Source: Takifugu bimaculatus
Lineage: Eukaryota > Chordata > Actinopteri > Tetraodontiformes > Tetraodontidae
Assembly (NCBI GenBank): GCA_004026145.2
Contig: CP034993.1
Span: 10,659,796 to 10,723,795, forward strand
Direction of reading: 5' to 3'
DNA length: 64,000 nucleotides
The translations under genes and the position numbers were made by a program. Of this stretch, positions 36,996 through 51,900 are shown piece by piece. Under the pieces are notes generated by a model. That model was not told where the DNA came from, did no database searches, and worked only from the letters and a program-made list of their open reading frames with translations. Within the stretch, counting starts at the first letter, position 1. Every line of letters begins with the position of its first letter.

Positions 36996-39900
36996 TGGTC
37001 CAATTTGACAATAAAGTGAGCTAATTCATTGCATGTGGGGCTGTAAGTCTTAGAGCTGATAAATATTTGCTAATCCTAACTGTAGTTCTGTTCAGTGGGC
37101 ATACGTTATGGATAGGTTGAGAGGCGTTGATATTGAACAGCTTATACAGTCTATAATTGAAAATCTGGGGATGCTGGTGCATCACCTGTCCAAAAATCAA
37201 TCTATTAGAGCAAGGGCTGAGTGAGTATAGCTACCAATGAGAGCTCGAGGATTTTTTCTGATATTTGAAAAATATTGTATCGGTCTTCAGTTTTATTTTG
37301 TCCCAGTTAATATAAAAAAGATCCTAATTTGACCTTTTGAAAGAGCACAAACAGCTGTGTCACATTGTTGTCTAGCCAGATCTTCTTAGGGAGAAGTCAG
37401 CAGCCTGTCAAATTTTTCAAGTCCTTGGCGGCACTAAAGAGCTGCTCATCTGGCGCGTTGGCTCAGACAGCTGCATGGGAACTTTCATATTTTTGGCAGG
37501 GATCAGAAGACAGTTATTGTGAATGTTCTGTCCAGGGACTTCAGACATTCAGAATAAATCTTCCTTTCCTGTTTGTCTGTGAAAATTAGCTAAACTAACC
37601 TTTCAACTCTGTCATCTGGAGGCAATATCATTTGATTAACTTGTGACCTGGGCCTGACAGTGCATATCCAGCTGTTCTCTGTTACTCTAAACTTTTTGTT
37701 TACTGAAATCACCTCTTTTATATCTGGCTTTTTATTTCCAATAATGCTGCTCATAAACTGATAGATTGATGACAGATGGAGAAATACGGTGCACGTCTCC
37801 TCTTTCAGGTGAACATCTTGGTGTTAACCAGAGTGGTGGTCATCACCATCTCCACAGCCAGGAGGAGGTCCATCATGTTGGCCGCCAGTCCCGCAGAAAA
37901 GGCCTACGAGCAAATGAGGTAGCGACCACAGGGAGGCGCCATTTGCCCTCTCTTCACAGCCTTTTCACCAGCCTAACAGGCCTTTGAGCAGACACACGTC
38001 AAATAACAAAGCAGCTGGAAGATTTTACATTGGATTTGTCATTTTAAACATTGGGGCTTTTCAAAACGTCTTCCAGCTTCGGCCGCGTGTTCGTGCTGGA
38101 GAATATTTCACTCTTGAGCAGACACGCTGAATATTCACGTGCGGATTTCTGATGCCGTTCTTTAACTGTGCTGTTTTAAAAGTATTGCCAGCTATTAGTG
38201 CCGCACACAATTATTTTTTTCAATATTTAGCAAAGAAAAGTAGACTTTTTATACATTTTGAAATATGTTTAATAAAGAAATCTTATATAAATCAGTGAAG
38301 CTTTTTCAAATTCAGAGCATTTTCAGTTATGTCCTTCATAAAAAACCTTATTGATCAAATACAAACTGAGACATTAATATATATTAGTGTTGAATAAAAT
38401 ATTTAGATGGTATAAAGCATTTAGTTAGATTTTTTTATCTATGATGCAGAATATCATTGTGATTATTTATTTTCTATAACAAATAGAAATGTTGACTGGA
38501 GACAATAATTAGGCATTTCTTCTCACCCCCCCCCCCTTCGTTTTATTTCTCCTGCTCCAGTTTTGTGTCAGAAAGGATCATTTCTATTGTGTGTGATCCT
38601 CTCAATTTCCTCCTCACATTTATGAAGATCCCTTAAAGGCGTATATGTTTTTATTCACCACCTCGGCCCACCGGGGCTCACAGTAGGTGCTTTATGAAGG
38701 ATTTCAAAGCAGGCCTTGAACCATTTGGCACCTCTGGGTGGCAGGCTGTGTGGAAAGTCAAACACATTCCTCCGCTGTGTAAACTAGGGCTCGCTGCCCC
38801 CATGGTACACACGCAAGATCACACACACAGCTGGTGCGGTTTGGCGGTCACCTGAGCAGGACGATAATTCCACTCTAAACAGAATTAAGGTGGATTTAAG
38901 GTGGGAAGTTGTCACCCAGTGAGCTTTCCCAGCCCCTCTGTGTTGTATATGGAACATCCAGGCTGCCAAAGCCGCTCATATTTGTTTAAAAATGACCAAA
39001 AACCTGAGAAATATAAAAGTGAGCTTAGGGAGGACTAGTCCTTTTTAGGAAATAAATCACTTCTATGCGATGTTCAGGATCATTTCTAGTCACCACTGGA
39101 GCGTGCACGGCCGTGACTGTGTGGTGCATGCTAAGATGTGTGTGTACATGCTCCCATTACTGTTTCACTGTGTGCGCAGGGCTGCCGTGAAAGCCGTGCT
39201 GCTGTTGCTTCCTATTCTTGGATTAACGTGGCTTTGTGGCGTCTTGGTGCCTTTCTCAACTGTCATGGCCTACATCTTCATCACCCTCAGCTCCCTGCAG
39301 GTAGACACCGGACGCCAACACGCTTCCACGAAATGCACACATGTTCACGCGTTTGGTCAAAATCTTTTACTTTTCAAATTTTTAGCTTACGCTTTAAAGG
39401 TGATTGATGACATCACTTGTGTAAATAAGAATTTAAACATCTAAATAAATGTTTTAAGTGGATAGATTTTTACTAGCTTTATCATTTTATAGATTATTCT
39501 ACTGTATTTTTTTAAATGACTTCTACTTCAATATTCCTAAAATAGCCATTTTCCAGTGTTTGTTGTTGTGTTATATCACTGATCAATTCTGTTCAAATGA
39601 CCGAGCAAAAAAAAAAAAAAAAGTGTCAACTGTGTGAGAAACTGAGAAAAACCTAATTCTGCTCATCGGTGAGAGCAAAGGCGAGGCAGAACTGCCGCTG
39701 TCTCTTCAGCGGGATCGGAGCCGCCGCCGCTGCGATTTGTGGTCGTCTTTTAATCAGCTGTATCTTTAATGGAGCTGTATATTTACTGAGAAAATCAATA
39801 GTAGTTTTAGCTGCAATCCGATCATTAAACAAGGCCCTCCGGTTGCCATAAATAGCCCGCGTTTCTCACTGTGATTATATATTTTCAGCATCGACGGTAA

Positions 39901-42900
39901 TTAAAACAAAGGTTTTTCCGGGCCTCTTATTTTAAGACTTTGCAGCTTCGCACGTTATTTTATAATATTGATTTCTGCTCCGTTTCATCGGTCAGTCTGT
40001 TTGTTCAGCTGTGTTGTCAGCAGTCTTTCTGTTTGTCTGCGTGCCGCCCACTCTTATGTGTCTGGTCATCCTTCCGCAGGTTCGCTTTATTAAATTCAGC
40101 GGGAACAATCGTTGTCATCAAAAATGCTGCTTTTTCGTGGGTAAAGCACAAAGATGGTGGTGACACGTGCTCAAAGAGCTCGGGCAGGCTAATTCTGAGC
40201 TAGAAAATGTATATTCCTCATGTTTTAGATGCAGGAACAACAAATTGCAGCCTTTAAATTGGGAATGGACGTGTCAGGTATTCTGGATTTCACTTTCCCT
40301 TCCGAGAGGAGGTCAACATCAGAAAAGGTAGTTTCCTGTCTGGACTTGCTCCGGGAGGAAGCATTTGGTTATGTGACCAAATGCTTCAGTATTGAAACCT
40401 ATGACGTGAAGGCTGTTAAGCGTAATAAGATGTTTCCTGGTCTTCCTCCACAAGCATAAGATGAGGTCGCTATCTTGGAAGGTCTTCTCATTCCAGACAG
40501 TAAATCTGTTCTTTGGAAGATGGTTCGAGCCCTGCAGCCTCTGAGCTCATTCGGGATGGTTCATGCTGACGTCAGGCCTGATTACATAATGGCCGTGGAC
40601 CGCAGACAACAACCAGTCAGAGTTCCTCTCGTCGGCTTCAGTCCTTCCGTTAGGGTTCACGCTTTTTTCCAAGCTCAGGACTGCAGAGCTCTGCTGCTGG
40701 GCGCCCGTCCCATCACTGAGGCCGTAGATTTGTTGGTCAACAGGGGCACAGGCACAGAGACTGAATGAAGGCAGGGCGGATATCAGTCTGCAGGTCACAC
40801 CAGGAGCAAAAGGGGACTTTCCCATGTTGTTCAAGCTCTCAGACTCTTTCTCGTCGGTATTGAGCAGACGGGTCCCCTCCTCAGCTCATGAGGTTCATCC
40901 AGAAAACATTTCACCAGATTTGGAATCAGATAGGAGGGCTCAATACAACCAACCTGGGAACAGTTCAGGGACGTCAGCCTCTTTAGCCTTGGTCAGATTG
41001 TTTGTTTGAAATAAAAATGAGCAGCCACAACTCATATCTACATTATTTATTTAACTGATTGATCATTTTAAGAATGAACTAATCCATAATAAGATAATAA
41101 TCCATATTCTACTTAATTACCACACGTTTTGCACGACCCTTTTGGCATCACCATTTAGATCCTCCGTCCATGAGGCCTTTGAGAGGAGAGGTACTCAAAT
41201 TAGATGAAACTAAGTCTTGAGTTGTCAGGAAACTGTATTTTTTTTCTTTTAATTATTTATTTGCTATATTTTCAATGAAGCCAGCCACAGCAACGTGAAG
41301 CTTAAGCGACGAGTCTTTACTGTTAAATCAATAAAACTGATAATGTCGACAAGCCTATTTCATCCCTCTCTCCCCAGACTCCCTGTTTGTCACCTGTGTG
41401 CTGTCGGAGCTGTCCACACTCTTGTCATTTAGACGTACAACAAACATGCTGCAACATACATAAAATCATGCCTGCTGCCAGCCGCTGACGCTCTATCAGC
41501 ACTAACAAGTCAAACAACCGCGTACTTGTCACACATAAAGACTTAAATCATTTACTTTTCTTAATGAATCCATTATATTTTGAAAGACAGATGTTTGAGG
41601 TCCTCCTGCGGTGCCGGTTTTGATCCAATAATTTGTCTGTTTGGGTCAGATAGTCAGAAGGTGTGTGAAAAGTTTGAGTAGTCCGCTGTTGAGGTTAGTC
41701 AAATTTAACTCCAAGTCAGTAGTTTTATGAACACCTTCATCATAAATACAACCATGCCTCACCTTTCTTATCAAGCAGTAGAGATAAATAGTAGGGTGTG
41801 TGTGTGTGTGTGTGTGTGTGAAAAGGAGGATGAGGGGTTCTTGGCCCATAAATCGCTCCACCTTTGTCATCTAATCTCTGTGCAATGTCATTCAAATCCC
41901 CACCATACTATCTATTACCTGGGAAATAATAGGCTCCTGGCCATGCAGTGTCCATCTTATTATTAGTCCATAACTTTAAACTATCAATAACTTTGAGCTG
42001 TAAAAGGAGCCCGTGCAGGGGAGGAGATGGTGGAAGGAACTAGGGAGGCGAGGACATTTGGCAACAAAATGTGGCTGCAGACATCCTGGAGGGCCGTTTT
42101 CTGCCTTCACATGAGACCGGTGAAAGATATGAGAAGCATGAAGAGAATTTTTTCCGCCCATTTTCCCATTTTGATTCACAGAAACTGGTGACAACTTTTT
42201 TTTTCACCTTTTCTTTTGAACGTAAGCGGAACAGCAGGTGATTTATTTAGGTGTATCTCTTTTTAATTCAACTTTTCACTCAAGGTTAACCCTGACTTTG
42301 GGAAATAAAGGATTAATTTCGAGAGAAAACGCTTCCGTGACCTCACATCAGTTTCTGATGTCGGCAGCTTCGAGGAAGCCCATTTGGAAAGCGTAGCCAT
42401 TCTTTCAGGACCTTTTTCTTTGAGGAGGCAGAAGAACGATTAGTCAGAACGCAGAATTTACCACCACTTGATCTCCACTGGCTTTATGTGCAAAACCAAA
42501 CCCACGTGTCTTCTTTTGCATGTGTAATAAAAGAGTCAGCGGGTCACGGTTTAGCATCCAAACCTCCAACAGCGGGGCTGTAAAGTGTGCAGTCTTGTAC
42601 CGTAGCGCTGCTTTTCCTCCATGAACACAGACACCATCATAGTTGACTAGTTGAGCATGACATCAGAGCACATTCACCATATAGACGTGATCAATAGTGT
42701 GTGCTCTGCTTATTGATTTTTGCCATAAGGAAGATTTTTATCTGCTTGGCTTTACAGCAACTAAAGTGATTGTGAGAGGGTGCTATTTTTATTTGTTTGT
42801 GATTCCGTCACAGCGCAGTTTCCATTTTAGGCTCCTGTAAAGTTATGCTGTAATTTAGCCAATTCAAAATCTACTGTTAGGAGTTTATGAGCCTTTAATG

Positions 42901-45900
42901 TTGAAGGTGAAGATAGTTATTAGCTGGCTGGGAGGAAATGTTGATTAATAATTCAATATATCATTTTAATTTGGGTTTTGGGAATTGCTTCATGACGTCG
43001 GGCAATGTCAGCGTGCGCCTTGCCGATTAATTTTTAACATCAGTTTTGGAAATAATTGCTGTGAACATTCTCGTAATTTCTTTTAAACTCACCAGCTCCG
43101 GGTTAAGGCTGGTCACAGACTCGGAGGTGCTGGAGCTGGTCCCAGCGAGACACAGGGGACCCCCGGACGAGTCGCCAAATAAATAAAAAAATAAATATCC
43201 ATTCATTTTAATTTGCATAGCACCAAAAAATGTGGGAGCTTGTGTGAGATCCTCTTCCAGCCTCACACAGGCCCGTCGGAGTTTCTGTTTAGTCCTCATA
43301 AGGAATGTAAACGCGCAAGCTTGTGTAAATAGTGTGTGTGTGACCACTTGTCACTATGACCCACAATCCCCTACAGACCGAGGAGCGGGCAGTTATTTTA
43401 ATTTCTCATTTGGCAGCAGAAATCAAAACAGCCCACGTTAGAAGCAGTTTACAGTCAGTCATCTCCAGGCCCAATCATCCTGCCCTAAACAACCGGCCCA
43501 TTCAGAGGCAACGCTTCCTCCCCTGCTCCCTCGGCCTGGGTCCTTGTTCTGTTATTTAAGGAGTCACATAAACGCCTCTGTAGCTGAGCAGCTACCGCTG
43601 ATATTTTACTGTCAGTATAGTTAAAAAAATGTTTCATGTTCTGAAATCACAAGGGAGCTTCTGCTTCTTTACTGTAAAAATTCTAAATGAAAAATTTGAC
43701 TTCTTTAACCCACAGATGCACACACTAATGTTATTTATTTATTTATTCAATTCAGTCACATATATAGATTTTAATTTTAACTTGATAAATAATTAAGAGC
43801 ATTTTTTTAATTGATCTTATTAAAGATCTACCAAAATAGTGGTGACCCATGTCTCTAACTGCACTGATTTTGGCCAAAAAAAGGTGATTGATTTGGATTC
43901 ATCATATTTTGCACGTCTGGTTTCAGTTAGTGGTGAGGAATTTAGCACTGGGGTCGACATGTGAGCTTCCATTACTAGGACATCAGTGAAGTTGATATTT
44001 TTTTCTGAAAATATTTCACATCAACATCAAATACATTATTTTAAATGCATTTTATTCTTAAATACACATATACAAAGATAATATTTTGCTTAAAAACTAA
44101 AAAAAAACCAAGTTAATGTAGTCATAGGTGAAATTGTGGAGTTTTATTTATAAATCTTTATTTTAATTAGTGGCTTGTATAATTACTAGATGGGGTAAAA
44201 TAAATAAATAAAATCTCTATGTAATTGTCTGCATTCCCATTGCCCGGGAAGAAAAAACTTTCCCTTTGAAAAAGAGTCCACTGTTTATGTTGCATCCTCA
44301 ATTATCAACCGCGGCATTAAAATGATGATCATACGGGATACCAAGGTCAGCGCCGACTCCCACCACGCTTCTCTGGGATGGCACTTCTAATGAGCACGTT
44401 GCGCCGCTTTTTTAAGTCGTATATTTATAGTGTGTTTTGTCTCCACTTGTTCTTACGCTTCAAACCGTTTGTTTTCATCTCTTGCATCATTTTAGCTTGA
44501 ACCCATTAGAGCTCCGCACATCCCACAGTTCTGGGCTATGTGATTAGTATTTAGTGGATTTATTTATTTGCTTAAAATGTCAAATAAGAACATTGTTGTA
44601 ATGTTTTGAGGACAGCAATATGGTCGGTAGAATACACTGTTGGAAAAGGGCCAATAGTGTGTATTCTATTCTTTTGGCTGCCCGGGAGTGACGGTACGGA
44701 CAGTCGAACCCGAGCGAGGAGCAGTTGTTTGTGAAGTGGGCCTGTTTTTTCATCCTTTATAGGAGGGCTGAAACACTAAAATTCTAGCCTGGGAAAATCA
44801 AACTATGGGAATAATAGGCTTCCTGTCAAAAGAGGCAGGAGAATTCCAGCCATTGCTCAGGCCGCCACCCCCAGGACCTCTCCTTGTGTTAAACCTCCCT
44901 GCATTTATTTGTCTTAGAATTATCTGCCAGCTCAATTTAGTAATAGCCTGTGTCATAAGAAAGCAAACCATCCCATCTACCCTTGCCCTACAGTACCTGT
45001 GTGTGTGTGCATGTGTGTGTGAGAGACACAATACGTGCCTGTAGGTTTGACTTGTGCTTTTCAGTTTGATAATTATCCTTTCGATGCACTTTTGTCATCT
45101 AGAATCTTTAATCCAGACCTGCTCTCAGCTGACACAAGGCAGTGAGCTCACTGCCCCCCCCCCGACTCACACAGATAGCAACGTCAGGAGCAACTGTGAC
45201 ATTCAAAATTACCCATGTCCAAATAATATCGCTTCTATTATAAGTTGCCGCCCTCCTTTATATTGAGTGACACCCCTTCTCTGTCTCACACACACACACA
45301 CACACACACCACGTACGCGGGGCCGCGGTGACTCGGTTCAGGTGGTCCTGGTTTCCCTTAGGCTGCCAGGTCGCATCAGATGTGTGGATTTCTACAGCTT
45401 TGATGCATACTTTGCAGGTAATTAGCGAGAACTGGGTCAGCGCAGGGCAAGAAAGCAAAACCCTGTTGTTCTTCAAGTGGGTGGGTGGCAACGAGGCGCT
45501 GGGATGGGCTGCAGGAGGAGGGCGAGTGTGTCACGGGGTTAAAAGGCTGTCGAATATCGGTTTGCATGAAAGCCGCTGTGGTTCTTGCTACTCTGTTACT
45601 CGGTGCAAAAGGCAACATATCCTTATCATTGATTGTTGAGTGTTTCTTTTAAAACTGAGCGATTTTGCAATTGTTGATTGTTGCAAAGTAAATGTCTTGA
45701 CAAGGGCCCGGTTGTCATGGTGATTTAGGGTCCAAGCCTGTAATCAAGTCAACATTGGCAACTCGTTAAAAGACCGTTTAGCACAATGTAAATCCCATAA
45801 TGCTGATGCCTCATGGGCAGTGTTATGAGAGGCGGGCGGCTACTCCTCTTATGAGGTTGTATGAGAGGGAAGAGCAACGGTGGTCGGCGCCGGGGAACAC

Positions 45901-48900
45901 GGGCTCTGACGTCAGGACGCTGACTGGGATGTTGCACTGGTCGTCCCTGCTGGCTTCCCTCTACGGTCCCAGGCACGTCCCCAGCCGATACCCTGGGTCA
46001 TTCCCAGCAGATATACACTCGCCCTCACAACTGTTTACAACCACACGCTTATTCCTATTAATCTGCTTCTCGTCCCAGACGGATGGAGGGCGGGCCGCGG
46101 CGGGCTCGCGTCGGGTCGGGCGGCCGCTGAAGGCGAAAACATTCTCACACGCAACCCGAAAGCCCCGTCTGACAGATTGTACCAGGCCTGGACTCCTTTT
46201 TACACTGAGCAGATGTGGTCTCCCACTTGTTTTTCTTAGTAATTATCCCTCATTAACTGAAAGCATGTGCCAATCAAAGAGCTTGAGAGTGAGAGCAGCC
46301 CGGGCCAGGGCACCGGGAGCGACGCAGGCAGAGACCCGCAGCTTCGCCAATTTCTTTAAAACTGTAGCGTCATTTCAGAGTCATTACTAGATTAAAGGCT
46401 TGACTTGTCCAGGCATGAAAGTGCAGCTGCAATTGCAACACTGACATTATTATGGCTCATTTCACTCAGCAGGGGCTACAAATTTGACGATTATCGCGTT
46501 TAACACCTGTCATTTTCCTTGTAAATGAGATCAGCGCCGCGCAGGCAGTTCAAACTTGCTCCATTTACACCGTGGAACCCGCGTTTGGGCCGGGACGTCC
46601 AAATCAGCGCTGAGCAGGAGCGTCGCCAAATCCACCATTTGTCAGTTTATGATGCCGTTACAAAAAGAAAGCGATCCTCACGACGAAAGAAGACTTTGCA
46701 CGTGAAAAGAGGAGGGACAAGAACAAAGATATATGGAGTCTTCGTGTCGATGAACCGCCATTCATTTTCACTTTGGGCTCCTGCGAGCTGTAGTGAAGTG
46801 TGATTGTGTGTGACAGTTGCCGAGTCTGCCGGTTTATCATGATGGATCAGCCCTGCCACCGCAGCGGTTCTGCGGCACACACTCGCGGACAGACACACAC
46901 TCGTGGACACAGACTCACGGAAAAGGAAAACACCCCATAAAAAAAACATTTGACACAAAAGCGGCAATTATTCGCATAATTTCCGTGTTCCTATTTTGTG
47001 GTTTGGATTTGTTGATTTTCTGGCTTCTAATGTAATCTAAATCTACAAATAAATTAAAACCTGTTGCTTCACCGTTGGCGTGGAATTTGTTTCGATTTGA
47101 TCTGAATGTATGATATTACTTTTCACATCTTTTTACCCATTTAAAGTGCATCCCTTCCGTCATAAATAATGGATCTCTCGTGCGCTCCTAACAAATACAA
47201 GGTCACGTTTAAAGCACATTAATGCATCACAAGACTCGCGCATTGATGAGTCACAGCACTAAGTGCCCCATTCTCTCTCTTTGGCGCTCGCTCTCTCTCT
47301 CTCAGAGGCATTCACGGACACAGCTCGCACACGCTCACCTACACTTTTCTTGATTTTGATGCATGGCGTTAACCTCACATCAACAGTGAAACAACAGACC
47401 AAATGCTTCTCGTAATAGTATCCTTTTCCCCGCCGTTTTATACCCAAAAGCAACTCTGCATATTGCATCCATTTGTCATTGTTAGTCAAGGGCACTGCTG
47501 CAGCCTCGTCAGCTGTTCAATTTTAGGGATTCACTTCCAACATTTCCACTGTATTCGTGGTGGGTGTTTAGTTATAAGGTCATTTCTTTCAGCATGCCTA
47601 TGAATATATGCATATTTGTAGTTAAATTCAAGTGTACATTGCTTTGAAAACAATATGCAACGCGGGGCTAAATGTTGGATTGTTCATTCTGACTTTAGTC
47701 GGCAGAATTGTGGTTAAGTGAGGTCACAGTGGTTGTATATGTGGTCGATGTAGCAATGTTTGTTTGTGTTGTATTAGCGTTCGGCTAACAGATGAAACAA
47801 TACTCCAGATTTACAGTATGTGAATAACTTTGAGGTGTGTTCCTGTGTCACGCATTGTTATTTCTCTGCCGGATGGGTCTTGAAAATGGTTCTGTGCTCG
47901 TATTTCTGAACGTTGTCACAGTCTATCGCTATGTTTGCGTCCCTGTGCTGTATGTGAATAGCAGGATTATGTGCAGCGTTTATGTCGGCGTCGCCAGTTT
48001 GAAAACATGATACACAGTAGACTGCTTTATGCAACAGTCTCGGTCCTGACAGTCCAGATAAACCGAACCCAGCCCCCCGCTGCACTTCTGGGGCCTTTGG
48101 CAACATCTCCCCTGCTGTCATTGCTTTAAAAGATGAATATAGAAAAACTCCCTGTGAGATTGACAGTGCGATCGCACACAATTTGACAAGCGGGCGCCGC
48201 AGAAAGGCCCGCTGGGCGCTTAAGTATTTTTAATTAAACAGCTCTCTGGACAGGCGGCGTGCTTTCCCTCCCCGGTTCAAAGACTCCTGCCTTGACCCAT
48301 GTGTTAAAAGTTTGTATCAGTTTTCCACGGCCGTGTTTTGCTTGGCGCCCAAGACACGCAACCCTAAATTGTCTTGTTTAAAAGCTAGCTTGTTTACAGT
48401 TCACTCCCTCGCTCCTTCTCCCTTTACCCCCCCACTGCATTACCACATGTGTGCGGCGTGATTGGGGTGGGGGGGGTAGTTACCCGCTCCTTACGGGCTG
48501 GGGTTAGAGGACAGCGACGCGACCCCCGTTGTTGTGTAGTTACACGTTAAAACAAGTAAAATAAAGTGCTCATCGCCGTCTCGGGTGCTTCATCTGTAAC
48601 ATTTGTCCGTCTGATGTAAAATCAATAGATATACTGACACAATGCCAGAGCTGCGGCAAATGTGCCATCATTTGTCATCGACGGGCAATAAAGATGTGTC
48701 AGAATTGATTTTCACTCTCCCCACCCACCCCAACACTTCTCACTCTCTTTTTGCTACACACACACACATGCATCTCTATCTTTGTGAGGACTTTCCTGGA
48801 CATGATGCGTTCCTCAGCCCCCCCAACTTCTAACCTCAACTGCATGACCAAGTCCTACCCTCAAGCAGACCTTTGGAGTTGTGAGAACCACACAGCATGT

Positions 48901-51900
48901 CCTCAGATCTACGAAGGGAAGACTTTTCTTCCTTTCTTGGAGCAGTATGTATGGCGCTGTACGCTGTACAGGTGCACGTGCGTGTCAGTCACAATCTCAG
49001 ATTGTCGCTGCTGGGTTGTGTGTACCCAGTTTGCGCCACTGGTAGCGAGCAACATCTGTTTCGGGGTTGTTGTTCCTCTTGGCTGCTTTTCAATTGGATT
49101 TCCTCAAGCAGGGCCAAAAGCTGTCACCTCTCCCTGGCTCTGTTAGCAATCACTGCCGGTCCCTATATTAAGTAGGTGCTTCAGGGCTAAGCTAATAACT
49201 CTCTCTCCTCGAGCTATCACACACCACTACTGGTGTGGCAGCCGGACTCAAACTGGGCCGGTTGTATGTGTAAGTATGCGTGTGTGTTCCCCTGCAGCTA
49301 TGGTGTAACCCCTGCCTCGTGAGACTGCATTGGGGGGGGGGGGGGTCCTCTCCTCTGTGACAGCTCATGTGATTTAAAGTATTTGTGGTAAAAGCATCAG
49401 AGAAAGCTGCAACAACAACTCTTAAAAATGAGGAAAGCAGTGCGGAATTTGGATGCAAGTTTTGACCTTAGAGACGCTGAACCAGTCATCGTGCTTTAGA
49501 ATCCTTTAGTTTAGTAAATCTTAGCTGAGTATTGCAATTTTTTATTGCCCTCACAAGGGGAGCGGAGCCTGTGTACCAGCCTGCCTTTCGTGTGCTAGTG
49601 ACAACTTCTCTGGCCAGCTGGAGCAGTTACCCAGAGCTGGATCTGAACCGGGGACCTGCACAGTCTCAACTCCCCGTTTCACAACTTTGACAGACACTTT
49701 GATTTGACATGCCATGAGCAGTTAAAGTGAAAGTTATGTATACATGTTAATTAAACTGTTTATGCGTGGAGGGGTCAGAGACATTAGCAAGCCCCAGTGC
49801 CGAAGTGTGAATTTCTTTTCTTTTCCCCCATCACAGCATTTTAACCTCTTCTGTCTTTCATTCCTGTAATGATTACCAGGTGCAAGGGCAGAAATTTTCC
49901 TCCCCTTTTTTGCCAAGTGGGAATGCAGATAGCTCTATTTGTGAAAAGTGTCCCTGTGTGTTTGAATTTAGGCTGAGATATTTGACGTCTGCTTCAGCTT
50001 GCTCGAATAGCTCCCACTCTTGGCACTGGGTGACACCGGAGCCTGGAATTTCCTTCAAGGAGGCTGTAGTCCTTAGCTACTTAAGAGAAATATGTAAGAT
50101 TTTGCCATTAAACTGCTTCAGAGTGAGCCGACTTTTGATGTTGGGCACAAATGAACGATGTTTGTCACTGAACAACAGCGCTGACCAAAAATATGCAGAT
50201 TGTCCTCTTTATCGCGTTTAGACATATTTACATCGTATTCTCCCTAGGTTATAGATCATAGTTGCCATTTAGTAAACACAATATTAGCAAACAAACCACA
50301 GTAGATGCTTTGTTTGGTTACTGTTTGGTCTTATAAATGACTTATAAACGAGTTATAACCTGTGCAGACCCGCAGCGCCCCCTGCTCAGTCCAATGAAAT
50401 AGGCATGCATGAAGAGGTAATGACGGGGTTAAAGCTTCTATTATTGAGATGGGGGCTCCCTTAAGCTTCCTTGCCAGTAGCTCTCACTCTTTAAATAGTA
50501 AGAATGTGACCAGATCTGTGTTAGGCTACTACAGCTAACAGGAAAATCAGGAAAACGTCATATAAAGCTCCTGGATGGATGCAGAACTTCAAGCTAGTTT
50601 TCTCTTCCAGCCAAGCTAAAAGCCTTGTTTTAATAAATGAATGCTTATATAGAACAATGACTTTCAACACTATCGCTTATTCAATGGGAATAAAGCAGTA
50701 AACAATGCTTTCATGTTTTGGAAAAGCAGCAAAATGAAACTTTTTAAGGAAATGAATCGGACCCGTTACTCGGTTCCAATCTGGATGTCAGAAAAGACTG
50801 TTTATTTAACCAAATGCTATTTTCTGGCTCGCACTGCAGCATCCCTCGAGGGGGTTCATTCTTTTTGGTCAAACATTGTGTTTGTTGGCTTTAACTTTTT
50901 AAACATACAATTGTTCTTTAATTAGTTGGATACTAATTAACGTGCGCTCCCCTGTTTGATGTACAGCGTAGCGATACTTTGAAAGAATCCGCGTTCATTC
51001 CCTGCATAAATTTGTAGCATTTGCCGTCGAGTTCAAAAGGAAACCGGGCTGGGCTTTGGAAATGCGCACATGCATTTAAATAATGTGCCCCATTTTTTTC
51101 CTCTCTGTTTGTTTTTACAGGGAATATTAATGAATTAACATATTAAACAATCTAGCATTATTGTTGTGCTGCCGCTTATTTTTAACTCAATTAGATTTTA
51201 ATGGACCATTTTTCCTAACGTGCACTGTACATTCTCCCCACTTTGTTTGCTACACAACAAAAGATTAATTGCAAATAAGAATGATCAAAAACATGATAAT
51301 CAAATTGCAACGGCGAAGTTCAACATTGCAATTCTAATGCAACACAATAGGGTCTGCGTTTCAAAGGCACCTCCCACTGCCTGTAATTGTGCGTGTGCTT
51401 GTTTGCACGAGTGAGAGTGTGTTACATCGGTGCATTTCCGTGTTGCACGAGGTACAGGAATGCTCTTGTCTTGCTCTTGTCACTTGTCCGTTTCTTTAAA
51501 TCAAAGCTGCTATACATGACGGCGTAGTGGTCGTTCAAAATAGTGGAAATCCACGCGGCCGAGACCTGCAGCTCCAACAGACTGAGGTTCTAAGGTGGAT
51601 GTTCCAAAACTTTCCAGGTCACGTCTGCTTGTCCTCAGGAAGTGTCCTCACCCTTTTCAAAGAAGCGATCCAGAGGCACGATTTAAAATCTGAAAGATAA
51701 GAGATGTCCTTTTAAAAGTTTGTGTGTGTGTTAGGTCGTCATATTGACCGTTGGCTTATCAAAACAAAGTATTTTGTATCTGTCAGCCTTGGAATTTATA
51801 GGAATTTACCTGCCTTTTTTTTCTTATTCCCTGCTTTTGTGGCGCAGTTTCAATCGTCTTTCTGAGAATGTTGTTATGTTTCCTTTGAGCCAATAGTTAC

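Noticed and set aside
43027..43347. Minus-strand frame containing GDSSGGPL, like a serine protease active site
   Set aside because: Only this short string fits. No His or Asp catalytic motifs, cysteines or splice-compatible neighbours were found, and the rest of the frame is unlike a protease.
45800..46390. 196-codon plus-strand open frame in the long intron
   Set aside because: It lies in GC-rich DNA, where stops are rarer. The protein has mixed composition and no recognisable domain, and there is no promoter or splice context.
49555..49680. Possible tRNA-derived SINE (a B-box-like sequence on the minus strand)
   Set aside because: The B box has a mismatch, no clear A box or tRNA fold was found, and no second copy was seen in the window.
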